Notes under the pieces: model-generated
The model's database searches: none
The model's input: only the letters and a program-made list of their open reading frames with translations
Told to the model about the DNA's origin: nothing
Made by a program: the position numbers and the translations under genes
Shown here: piece after piece, positions 9,208-17,714 of the stretch
Numbering within the stretch: the stretch's first letter is position 1
Layout of the letters: each line of letters opens with the position of its first letter
NCBI GenBank assembly: GCA_022793065.1
Contig: JAAWCE010000046.1
Location: 94,004-158,003 of the forward strand
Origin: Lachnospiraceae bacterium
Lineage (GTDB): Bacteria > Bacillota > Clostridia > Lachnospirales > Lachnospiraceae
DNA: 64,000 bases
Direction: 5' to 3'

Positions 9208-10638
9208 ATGCTGAATGTTACTGTCTTTTTTGGCGCGGGGAAATTAGGAAAAAAGATTTTAGAATTCTGGCGGTTTTGTGGAGTGGAACCGGATTTTTTT
9301 GCAGATAACGATAAGGAACGTTGGGGAACTTTGTATGATGGTGTGAAAATACTCTCTATTGAAGAATTATTGAATGAGACTCACCGGGCAATTGTGTTGA
9401 TTACTTGCGCGAAAACGGAATCAATATACGCGCAGTTGACGGCCTGTGAAGTTCCGGCAGAGAATATTTATCTCGGAAACAAGATTGACGAAGTAATTAC
9501 GGTATTGATATCACATAGGAAAGTAAGATATACATGGAGCAATGCTCAAAAACAGTGTGTACCAAAGGAATCCGTGGGATTTGGAGTGTTGTTTGACGTG
9601 CAGTATGGTTTTGTCTTAGGAGGGGTGGAAAGTTGGGCTTTGGAAATGGCAAAAATGCTGTCGTTAAAAAGGAACAATGTGAAATGTATTACCACAGATT
9701 TACGTGGTTGTAATATTCACCCCGATGAAGTGCAGGAAATACAATTAAAGTATCAAGATAAGCCATACCATGTTGAAATGATAACCATGTGCATAAACGA
9801 AATAAGAAATAACTTGCCTTGTAATATTATTTGTAATTTCCCAAGTATTACGTTTCAAGCCTCTTGCATTGCCAAAATGTTGTGGCCGGATGAGATAAAT
9901 ATCATTGCCATAGTGCATTGTGATGAGGAAGTCTATTATGAGCAGTATGGTAGAATGGAAGCGTTAATAGATTGCTGCCTTGTTATAAGTGATACAATGG
10001 AAGAACAATTGATAAAGAGGGGGATGAAAAAGGATAAAATACGGCGCATGGGCTGGAATATATCATGTGAGAAGCAGTTGAAGAGGACGTACTCGAAGAA
10101 AGGCGAGCCTATACGAATCGGGTATGCGGGACGCTTAGTAAAGCATCAAAAGCGTCTGGATATATTGATGGAAGTAGCGAACCGACTTACACAATTACAG
10201 GTAGATTTTCGTTTGGAGATTGCAGGTACGGGGGAATATGAAGAGACACTAAGGAAAGCAGTGGAAGAGTTTGAAGGTCAGATATGCCTGAAAGGTTGTA
10301 TTGCCAGAGAACATATAGGAGATTTCTGGAGAAAGCAGGATATAGCAATCAGTTGTTCTGACTATGAAGGGAGAAGCATTTCCAAAGCGGAAGCTATGGC
10401 GGCCGGAGCTGTGCCGGTGATTACGGATACGTCCGGTGCCAGGGAGGATGTGCAGGACGGGTATCATGGATATATTGTTCCTGTGGGCGATATAGACAGT
10501 ATGACAGACAGGATCTGTCACCTGTATCAAAACAGAGATTTGTTGAAAGTCATGGGAGAGCGTTCGCATCAGGTAATATTAGAACAGAATACACAGAATG
10601 ATATGGGTGTAATGTGGGACTATATTTTAAAGAAATGA
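9208..10638 (+). CDS. GT4 glycosyltransferase with N-terminal Rossmann module
   Basis: 476 residues. Residues ~3-95 form the recurrent Rossmann module (VTVFFGAGKLGKKIL, FFADNDKERWGTLYDGVKI). The rest is a GT-B glycosyltransferase of the GT4 type: VLGGVESWALEMAKML (donor/acceptor loop), IRIGYAGRLVKHQKRLDILMEV (start of the donor domain), LEIAGTGEYEETL, and SCSDYEGRSISKAEAMAAGAVPVITDTSGAREDV, which contains the family E-x7-E-type site. It begins 5 bases after the giant gene, with no strong ribosome site of its own (the preceding AGAGGTGATT may serve), consistent with coupled translation. Specificity unknown. Confidence 0.82.
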   Translation: MLNVTVFFGAGKLGKKILEFWRFCGVEPDFFADNDKERWGTLYDGVKILSIEELLNETHRAIVLITCAKTESIYAQLTACEVPAENIYLGNKIDEVITVLISHRKVRYTWSNAQKQCVPKESVGFGVLFDVQYGFVLGGVESWALEMAKMLSLKRNNVKCITTDLRGCNIHPDEVQEIQLKYQDKPYHVEMITMCINEIRNNLPCNIICNFPSITFQASCIAKMLWPDEINIIAIVHCDEEVYYEQYGRMEALIDCCLVISDTMEEQLIKRGMKKDKIRRMGWNISCEKQLKRTYSKKGEPIRIGYAGRLVKHQKRLDILMEVANRLTQLQVDFRLEIAGTGEYEETLRKAVEEFEGQICLKGCIAREHIGDFWRKQDIAISCSDYEGRSISKAEAMAAGAVPVITDTSGAREDVQDGYHGYIVPVGDIDSMTDRICHLYQNRDLLKVMGERSHQVILEQNTQNDMGVMWDYILKK

Positions 10639-10683
10639 GGCAACCGGTTGTAAAGCTATTTTATGCGCCGAAAGGAAATTGCT

Positions 10684-12018
10684 ATGGACATAAAAGTGTC
10701 AGTTATATTGCCTTCGCTGAATGTGGCGGCATATATCAGGGAATGTCTGGATAGTGTGGTTTCGCAGACATTACAGGAAATAGAAATCATATGTGTGGAT
10801 GCCGGATCTACGGACGGCACTTTGGAGATTTTGCAAGAATATAAACGAAGAGATTCCAGAGTTTGGCTTGTACACAGTGAAGTCAGAAGTTATGGCAAAC
10901 AAGTAAACGAAGGACTTCTGAGAGCAAGGGGAAAGTACATAGCTATCGTAGACACAGATGATTATATTGCGGAGGAAATGTATCAGGAGCTGTATGTCAT
11001 AGCGGAAGAACATCATCTTGACTATGTAAAGGGCGACTTTGATACTTTTTATACATTGAAAGGTGGGGGAAGAGTAAGGGAGTCCAAGAAAACATTCTCT
11101 TTAGGCGTCTCATTGTATGGAAAAATTTTGGCGCCATATGACCATCTTGATATTTATGGAGAAGATTACAGTATATGGAAGGGAATTTACCGAAAAAGCT
11201 TTCTGGATCAATACAGAATCAGGCTAAATGAATCTCCCGGAGCGGCGTTTCAGGATGCGGGATTTCTTTTACAGACTCTTTGCTTGGCGCAACGGGCAAT
11301 GTATGTGGAGAAATCCTTTTATCGTTACAGGCTGAATAGAGAAGGCGCTTCTACATATCAGAAAACAGTTGTACAATTTATTTTCCAGGAATATGACAGA
11401 TTATTGGATGAAGGAATATTCTCTGCGGAAATGGATGTACGAATTTGGAAACATTTATATTTTAAATTGGCGCTGAGTTTTCAAGTGGAATATGACAAAG
11501 TACTGCGTGCCGAACAATATCGTATTGAATCCCCGTATTTATGGGATTATTACCTGTGGTTTCAAAAGAAGATTCAGGATGCGATGGAAGAGGGGCGGCT
11601 TACATTTGCGGATTTTACAAAGTATCATAGGTTTGAAATCCAATTATTGTTAAAATCTGCCCAAAGCTATGCTGATTATAGATATGTGACGGATTGCCTG
11701 ATGAAAGAACCTGTGGAACAGTTGATGAAAAGGATTGGAAGTGAGCCTGTGGTCATATTTGGCTGTGGAAAGTATGGAAAAGAGTTATGTGTCACATTGG
11801 ATACACAGGGGGCAAAAATAGCGGCGTTCTGTGATAATAATGCCATGCTTTGGGAGACGGAGTATGGCGGAATCAAAATATTAAATCCTGCAAAATGCTG
11901 TAAAAAATACAAAGATGCAATATATCTTGTGGCAAGCAGATTTTATGGTGAGGAGATTCAAGTACAACTGACTCATTTGGGAATAAAGGATAAAAATATT
12001 ATAAAATGTAGTCTATGA
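10684..12018 (+). CDS. GT2 glycosyltransferase with C-terminal Rossmann module (copy A)
   Basis: 444 residues from the ATG at 10684; GAAAGG lies 8 bases upstream, which favours it over an in-frame ATG at 10663. The N-terminal ~240 residues are a GT2 domain: VSVILPSLNVAAYIRECLDSV, CVDAGSTDGT (a Gly replaces Asp-Gly-Ser seen in its neighbour), IVDTDDYI. A helical middle follows, then a C-terminal Rossmann module (VVIFGCGKYGKELCVTL, AFCDNNAMLWETEYGGIKI). The layout is identical to the next gene, with clear sequence similarity throughout (FQDAGFLLQTLCLAQRAM versus YQDNGFKYQTTCLAERAM), so the pair are paralogues. Enzymes of this kind add single sugars from nucleotide-sugar donors in the cytoplasm. 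Confidence 0.82.
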   Translation: MDIKVSVILPSLNVAAYIRECLDSVVSQTLQEIEIICVDAGSTDGTLEILQEYKRRDSRVWLVHSEVRSYGKQVNEGLLRARGKYIAIVDTDDYIAEEMYQELYVIAEEHHLDYVKGDFDTFYTLKGGGRVRESKKTFSLGVSLYGKILAPYDHLDIYGEDYSIWKGIYRKSFLDQYRIRLNESPGAAFQDAGFLLQTLCLAQRAMYVEKSFYRYRLNREGASTYQKTVVQFIFQEYDRLLDEGIFSAEMDVRIWKHLYFKLALSFQVEYDKVLRAEQYRIESPYLWDYYLWFQKKIQDAMEEGRLTFADFTKYHRFEIQLLLKSAQSYADYRYVTDCLMKEPVEQLMKRIGSEPVVIFGCGKYGKELCVTLDTQGAKIAAFCDNNAMLWETEYGGIKILNPAKCCKKYKDAIYLVASRFYGEEIQVQLTHLGIKDKNIIKCSL

Positions 12019-12100
12019 GAACAATTTGTATTTGTTTATGGTTTGAACAGGCAGGCTGAAAGTAAGCTGAAAAGACAGCAGAAAGGATGAAACAGAAAGA

Positions 12101-13465
12101 ATGATGCCAAAAGTGTCTATTATAGTTCCCATTTATAACGTTCAGGAGTACTTAAGAGAATGTTTGGACAGTCTTTTATCTCAGACATTGCCGGAAATCG
12201 AGATAATCTGTGTCAATGACGGATCTACGGACCATTCTCCCGAAATTCTGGATAGCTATGCGGCGCTTGACGCCAGGGTGAAAGTTATGCACAAGGAAAA
12301 TTCGGGATACGGTGCCAGCATGAATCAGGGGATCAGAGCGGCTTCAGGAGAGTATATTGGTATTGTGGAGCCGGATGATTATGTGGAAACAGAAATGTAT
12401 GAAGAGTTATATCGTCAGGCCAAAGAGTTCCAACTGGATTGGATAAAAGGAAATTTTCAGGTGTTTAAAGGCTCTGGGGAGAGAAGAAGGAATTCTATCG
12501 TAAAGACATATTCGGTGGAAGCGAAAAAATTGTATCATAAAGTTTTGAATCCTCAAGAGTATCCGGAACTTATTGTGCACGATGATTTTCACTGGAAGGG
12601 AATCTATCAAAAGGACTTTCTGGAAAGAAACCATATAGCGTTTCATGAGACGCCGGGGGCAGCCTATCAGGACAATGGTTTTAAATATCAGACAACCTGT
12701 TTGGCCGAAAGAGCAATGTTCATAGATAAAGCGTTTTATTGGTACCGTAGGGATAATCCTTCGGCGTCCACCTACAATACAAAAGGATTAGAACTCATGT
12801 ATAGAGAGTATGAGTTCATAAAAGAATTTATGGAAAATAACCAGGAACGGACAAAAGGATTCCTTGCAGCTTACTATAAAAAGTTTTATCTCCAGTTCTA
12901 TGACCAACTGATTAAGTTATTGAACAGAGAATGGGAAGAGGTGCAGTTAGGAGAGATTTTTGAATTGTATCGGAAGGAATTGTCTTTGGGAGTAGAACAG
13001 GGATTTTGTCTGAAAGATATCATTGGAGAATGGTATTATAATGAGATAAAGTTATTTGTCAGATATCCTCGTTCTTTTTTTGAGTATCACAAAATTCGAG
13101 AGGAAGTCCGGTTAGAAAGATATAAAAACTGGTATGACAATCTAAAGGGCAGAAAAGTTGTATTGGTCTGTGCCGGAATAAAAGCAAGGCAAGTTATCAA
13201 TTTTACGGATTCCAACCCAGAGATCCATATAGAAGCAATTTGTGATAACAATCAGAATAAATGGGGTCAAAAGCTATATCATTTATCTATTATTTCTCCA
13301 GCCCAGGCAGTGAAAGAATATCCGGACGGCTATTTCTTAATTGCAAAGGCATGGGATACCAAAGAATTGCAGGAGCAGCTTCTTGAGATGGGGGTTCCGG
13401 CAGATAGGATAGAGCCTCTTTCCATTGGGCTAGATGGATTTAGCAGTGTAAATTGTATTGTCTGA
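12101..13465 (+). CDS. GT2 glycosyltransferase with C-terminal Rossmann module (copy B)
   Basis: 454 residues (a second ATG directly follows, so 12104 is equally possible). GT2 landmarks: VSIIVPIYNVQEYLRECLDSL, CVNDGSTDHSPEIL, GIVEPDDYVE near residue 90, and a QDNGFKYQTTCLAERAMF stretch typical of glycosyltransferases that end with a WYRRDN motif. The C-terminal ~110 residues are the Rossmann module (VVLVCAGIKARQVI, AICDNNQNKWGQKL), in which the first glycine of G-x-G is Cys. Paralogue of the preceding gene; together they may add two similar sugars of one repeat unit, which is inference. An 82-base spacer separates them. Confidence 0.82.
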   Translation: MMPKVSIIVPIYNVQEYLRECLDSLLSQTLPEIEIICVNDGSTDHSPEILDSYAALDARVKVMHKENSGYGASMNQGIRAASGEYIGIVEPDDYVETEMYEELYRQAKEFQLDWIKGNFQVFKGSGERRRNSIVKTYSVEAKKLYHKVLNPQEYPELIVHDDFHWKGIYQKDFLERNHIAFHETPGAAYQDNGFKYQTTCLAERAMFIDKAFYWYRRDNPSASTYNTKGLELMYREYEFIKEFMENNQERTKGFLAAYYKKFYLQFYDQLIKLLNREWEEVQLGEIFELYRKELSLGVEQGFCLKDIIGEWYYNEIKLFVRYPRSFFEYHKIREEVRLERYKNWYDNLKGRKVVLVCAGIKARQVINFTDSNPEIHIEAICDNNQNKWGQKLYHLSIISPAQAVKEYPDGYFLIAKAWDTKELQEQLLEMGVPADRIEPLSIGLDGFSSVNCIV

Positions 13466-13486
13466 AGGTAGAGAAGGAGCTGAATT

Positions 13487-15784
13487 GTGGTATACTCGTT
13501 TGATGTATTTGATACTCTGATTACCAGAAGCACCGCCGCCCCTGAGGGAATATTTGCCATCATGAGAAAGTTGTTGCAGGAGCGTGAAGACTTCAATGAA
13601 GAGATAAAACATAATTTTTATGAAATGCGCATTGGGGCGGAGCAAGTGGCGCGCAATACATACTGTAGAGAGGGCGTTGAAGATGTTGTCCTGGAACAGA
13701 TATATCATGTGTTGGTATCAGGGCGCCGGATTTCCGAGGAAGAATCTAAAGTGCTCCAGGCGCTTGAGCGGCAGACGGAGATTGATCATGTGTACGGAAT
13801 ACCGGAGAACATTTCTCGTGTAAAGACGTTACTTGCAGAGGGAAAAAAGGTCCTTTTGATATCAGATATGTATCTGGACGGGGATACCATACGCCAAATG
13901 CTCATGAAAGCGGATGGTATCTTTGCAGATATCCCATTGTATGTTTCTTCAGAGGGGGAACGGAAGAATAAGTATTCCGGCCATTTATTTCAGTATGTAA
14001 AGGAACGGGAAGGGCTGGAGTACAGCGCATGGAAGCATTTGGGGGACAATCCCCATTCTGATTTCAAAGTCCCTCAAAGCCTGGGCATTTCCTGTGAATT
14101 ATATTGCGGAACTCCTATGCTGAAAATTGAAAACGCATATTTGTCAAAGAGGGAAAAAGATGGGGCGAAGCAGTTAATGGCAGGATGTGCAAAGCTTGCA
14201 AGAGTAGGAACCGAAGGGACCGCATATGCTTTGGGATGCGGCATTGGGGGGCCAATGTTATACCCTTATGTGAAATGGCTGCTGGAAGATTCCATGGAGA
14301 GGGGAATACAACGGCTTTATTTTATTGCAAGGGACGGTTATATACTGAAAGAACTAGCGGAGGTGCTTGTAAAAAAGAATGGTTTGGACATTGAGATAAA
14401 TTATATCTATGGTTCCCGTAAGGCATGGAGAATTCCTGAAAGTGAGAATTTGGAGAAGGAGATTTTAGAGATTTATGCCAGATCCTATCAGGACAGAATT
14501 TGCAATGTGCTCGAACTGGCGGATTTTCTGCAGATTCCGGCAGAGGAAGTGAGAAAATATGTGCCGGAAAGACTATGTGATGTACGAAAGCGCTGGGCTG
14601 TGCCAAATGTAGATGCGATTTTGGATTATCTGCTCCATATACCTGAATTCATCCAATTGCTTAAAAAGACCTATGGCCGGAAGAAGCAATTGTTGGTTTC
14701 TTACCTCCGGCAAGAGTTGGATATGAGGGATGAACACTTTGCTTTTGTGGATTTGGCAGGGTCCGGTTATACCCAGGAATGCCTTACCAGGGTAATGAGA
14801 CGATTCTATGGCGGGAAGATAAGAAATTATTTTTATCGTATGGATTGTGTCAAAGAAACGGAATGTGAGTATCTTGTATTTTATCCTATGCACGTTCCAT
14901 ATTTTACTTTGTTGGAGATGATGTGCAGAGCGCCCCATGAACAGACTGTGGGCTATGCCCAGGAGGAAAACGGAAATGTGGTTCCGGTGTTTGCAGAAGT
15001 AGACGGCCGGGCCATTGCCGGGCATGGGGTGGAGGCGTTTATTCAGGGGGCGGCAGCGTTTGCTGAAATATATGATGAAGTATCGGCAAGATATCCTGGA
15101 TGGAATGTTGGATTGGACCATATAGGGAAATATTTGGAGTATATATATTGTACGCCTGACCAAATGGTACTGAATTATTTTGGAGATATTCCCAATATGC
15201 TCACTGGGCGGGAAAAGGTTTCCGTATCTTTTGCACCGAAGCTGTCGGACCAGGATATTAAAAATTTATACTGGTATCGGGAAGAGGAAGCGGCGGAATA
15301 TTATTATAAGGGGTCTGATTTACCATATTCTTTGAAAAGATGTACGGAAAAACAGAAACAAAGAATTGAGAATTATATGAAATATCATGACACATGGTAT
15401 GGGAGAATTTGCCGCAGGATACATAAAATATTTTCTCATAAAGGGGCTGCGAAAATGGTATGTCCCCATGATTATGCAGCCGGTCAAATAGCAATCTATG
15501 GGGCGGGGAAGTTAGGGCAACGGTTTTATCGTCAGATAACAGGACGTGAAAAAGTGCAGGGGACTCGTTATCATTCTCTCGTAACAATATGGATGGATCA
15601 GAACTATCAGGAATATCAAAAAGTTGGACTGCCTGTTTCAAGCCCGAAGGAAGCGGCCCAAAAAGAGTATGAACAGTTAATCATTGCAGTTGCAAAGAAA
15701 GAAATTGCGGATGATATCAGGGAACTGTTAGTGGGACAGGGAGTGGAAGCACATAAAATCTTTTGGCTAGGGCAGTTTGTATGA
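13487..15784 (+). CDS. HAD-superfamily protein (COG5610-like) with C-terminal Rossmann module
   Basis: 765 residues, GTG start with AAGGAG 8 bases upstream. The N-terminal HAD domain is intact: FDVFDTLITRS (residues ~5-15, nucleophile Asp), LISDMYLDGDT (~125), and HLGDNPHSD (~185). The middle ~400 residues include IQRLYFIARDGYILKEL, matching the FGARDGYLF region of the 1408-residue protein, so both share this second, uncharacterised domain. The C-terminus (from ~660) is the Rossmann module (IAIYGAGKLGQRFYRQI, VTIWMDQNYQEYQKVGLPV). HAD proteins of this class occur in glycan clusters. A phosphatase or phosphotransferase role is plausible but unproven; the two glycan HAD proteins may act on the same phosphorylated intermediate. 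Confidence 0.75.
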   Translation: MVYSFDVFDTLITRSTAAPEGIFAIMRKLLQEREDFNEEIKHNFYEMRIGAEQVARNTYCREGVEDVVLEQIYHVLVSGRRISEEESKVLQALERQTEIDHVYGIPENISRVKTLLAEGKKVLLISDMYLDGDTIRQMLMKADGIFADIPLYVSSEGERKNKYSGHLFQYVKEREGLEYSAWKHLGDNPHSDFKVPQSLGISCELYCGTPMLKIENAYLSKREKDGAKQLMAGCAKLARVGTEGTAYALGCGIGGPMLYPYVKWLLEDSMERGIQRLYFIARDGYILKELAEVLVKKNGLDIEINYIYGSRKAWRIPESENLEKEILEIYARSYQDRICNVLELADFLQIPAEEVRKYVPERLCDVRKRWAVPNVDAILDYLLHIPEFIQLLKKTYGRKKQLLVSYLRQELDMRDEHFAFVDLAGSGYTQECLTRVMRRFYGGKIRNYFYRMDCVKETECEYLVFYPMHVPYFTLLEMMCRAPHEQTVGYAQEENGNVVPVFAEVDGRAIAGHGVEAFIQGAAAFAEIYDEVSARYPGWNVGLDHIGKYLEYIYCTPDQMVLNYFGDIPNMLTGREKVSVSFAPKLSDQDIKNLYWYREEEAAEYYYKGSDLPYSLKRCTEKQKQRIENYMKYHDTWYGRICRRIHKIFSHKGAAKMVCPHDYAAGQIAIYGAGKLGQRFYRQITGREKVQGTRYHSLVTIWMDQNYQEYQKVGLPVSSPKEAAQKEYEQLIIAVAKKEIADDIRELLVGQGVEAHKIFWLGQFV

Positions 15785-15874
15785 TACAGGACTGAACAGG
15801 AGAAGGGATACATAGACAAAGAAGAATACTTAAATAAAAGAAAAAAATCATAGACAAAATTTGGAGGTATGGAA

Positions 15875-16924
15875 ATGAAACAATTTAGTGGCAACGTAAA
15901 AAGAATCAGGGAACATTTACAGGATGATACGTCAAAATTTATATTTGACAACAGGCTGCTTTATGCCCTTACGGGAGATTACGAGTATATCAATCGAATT
16001 ATTCTCTCTCTTCCCCAGAGGAAAGAGTTGGATGAGGCGGTAAAAAAATGCAGGGAATGTGGAGACGATCTTGTAATCTGGGGTGCGGGAAATGATCTGT
16101 TGATTTTGCTGGATTTATACCCTGATTTTCCGATTCGCTGTCTCTGTGACAAAGATGTGCATAAGCAACAAAATGGCTGGCGCGGAATTCCGGTCATATC
16201 TCCGGAAACATTGGTTCAGAAGAAGGATGAGGTCTATGTGGCAATCAATACTTCTGCTTATCAGGAAGAGATAGGGGCATTTTTAAAATCCCATGGTTTT
16301 GCAGAGGATAGAATCATTAACTTAGGTATTATAACGAATTCTCTGTACTCCGCACAGTATTTTGATGCTGATATTATGACGCCCCAGAAGGACGAGGTAT
16401 TTATTGACGGCGGCTGTTTTGACTGCAGTACCGATAAAGCATTTATCAAATGGTGCGGGGGCGGGTATAGAAAAATATTTGCATTTGAGCCGGATGGGGA
16501 AAATTATGAAAAGTGTGTGAAAAAAAGCCAGGAAGAGGGGATTGATAATATTGAGCTGTTTCACAAGGGATTGTGGGACTGCCAAACAGAGCTATCCTTT
16601 GAGTCCGGCGGCGGACAGGGTTCTAAAATCGGGGAAGAAGGCGGCAATGTGATTAAAATTGCCACTGAGGCAATTGACAATGTGGTGGGTGATGAGAAAG
16701 TGTCCCTGATTAAGTTGGATGTGGAAGGGGCGGAATTGAAAGCGCTGCAGGGGGCTGCCGGCACAATACGCGCATGTCGTCCGCGGATGGCAATTTGTAT
16801 TTACCATAAGCCGGAGGACGTAATTGAAATTTTAGAGTATATTTTGTCACTGCATGACGATTATAAGCTGTATATCAGGCATTATCAGATGAGTCCCTGT
16901 GAAACGATTGTTTATGCACTGTAA
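15875..16924 (+). CDS. FkbM-family methyltransferase with N-terminal Rossmann module
   Basis: 349 residues. The ATG at 15875 is preferred to one at 15869 because GGAGG (15863-15867) is then 7 bases away. Residues ~65-155 form the Rossmann module (LVIWGAGNDLLILLDLY, CLCDKDVHKQQNGWRGIPVI). The C-terminal half is an FkbM-type SAM-methyltransferase: VFIDGGCFDCSTDKAF (SAM loop), FAFEPDGENY (acidic strand), and LIKLDVEGAELKALQGA with late PRMAICIYHKPED. FkbM enzymes O-methylate sugars or secondary metabolites; in this cluster a glycan hydroxyl is the likely target (inference). A ~90-base leader follows the previous stop. Confidence 0.8.
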   Translation: MKQFSGNVKRIREHLQDDTSKFIFDNRLLYALTGDYEYINRIILSLPQRKELDEAVKKCRECGDDLVIWGAGNDLLILLDLYPDFPIRCLCDKDVHKQQNGWRGIPVISPETLVQKKDEVYVAINTSAYQEEIGAFLKSHGFAEDRIINLGIITNSLYSAQYFDADIMTPQKDEVFIDGGCFDCSTDKAFIKWCGGGYRKIFAFEPDGENYEKCVKKSQEEGIDNIELFHKGLWDCQTELSFESGGGQGSKIGEEGGNVIKIATEAIDNVVGDEKVSLIKLDVEGAELKALQGAAGTIRACRPRMAICIYHKPEDVIEILEYILSLHDDYKLYIRHYQMSPCETIVYAL

Positions 16925-16973
16925 AAATTTCCTTATCTTAATTGCGGAATGGAGTGAATGAAAGCAGGCGAAG

Positions 16974-17714
16974 ATGAAAAAAGAAATTATTGTATTTGGT
17001 ACAGGAAACTATTTTGAGAATTACATGGCATGTTATGGGCTGGAAGAGGGTAAAAGGCCGCTTTTTGCGGTGGATAATAATCTGTCGGCGGTGGGAGGCC
17101 ATAAGCTGGGCGTGGAGATGAAAGCTCCTAAAGTGCTGGCGGACATGGACAGAGAACAATTCTATGTGGTCATATGCTGCGCCCGTTATGAAGAGATAGG
17201 GCGGCAGTTGGAAGAGATGGGAATTATGGATTATCACTATTATAAACCGATTCCCATAGAAGATAGGTACAATGACCTTATGGCAAATACTGCAAAACCC
17301 TATGAAATTGGTTACGTACCAGGGGTGTTTGATCTTTTTCATGTGGGACATTTGAACTTGCTGCGCCGTTCCAAATCCAGGTGTGAATTCCTGATTGCGG
17401 GAGTACTTACGGATGAGTTGGTGGAGTATTTTAAAAAGAAACGCCCTGTGGTTCCATATGAGCAGAGGGCGGCGGTGGTGAGCGCTATTTCTTATGTGGA
17501 TCGTGTGGTGCCTGTGGATTTTACCAATACGTATAAAATAGATGCGTGGAAGAAATATCATTTTGACTGTCATTTCTCAGGAAATGACCACGGTGCGGAT
17601 TGGAGCCTGGATTTACAGCAATTAAGAGAAGTGGGCTCCAATATGGAATTTTTTGAGTACACCAGGGCCACCAGTTCTACCCAGATTAAAGAGAAATATA
17701 ACGGGAGCAAATAA
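16974..17714 (+). CDS. Rossmann module fused to TagD-like cytidylyltransferase
   Basis: 246 residues. The N-terminal ~95 are the Rossmann module (EIIVFGTGNYFENYMACYG, FAVDNNLSAVGGHKLGVEM). The remainder is a nucleotidyltransferase of the glycerol-3-phosphate/choline-phosphate cytidylyltransferase kind: YVPGVFDLFHVGHLNLLRR contains the H-x-G-H CTP-binding motif, and TRATSSTQIKEKY resembles the R-T-x-G-I-S-T region of TagD. It should make a CDP-activated alcohol (glycerol, choline, ethanolamine or similar). The stop shares one base with the start of the next gene, a LicD-type phosphotransferase, so the pair would make and use a CDP-alcohol to decorate the glycan. Which alcohol is not readable. 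Confidence 0.8.
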   Translation: MKKEIIVFGTGNYFENYMACYGLEEGKRPLFAVDNNLSAVGGHKLGVEMKAPKVLADMDREQFYVVICCARYEEIGRQLEEMGIMDYHYYKPIPIEDRYNDLMANTAKPYEIGYVPGVFDLFHVGHLNLLRRSKSRCEFLIAGVLTDELVEYFKKKRPVVPYEQRAAVVSAISYVDRVVPVDFTNTYKIDAWKKYHFDCHFSGNDHGADWSLDLQQLREVGSNMEFFEYTRATSSTQIKEKYNGSK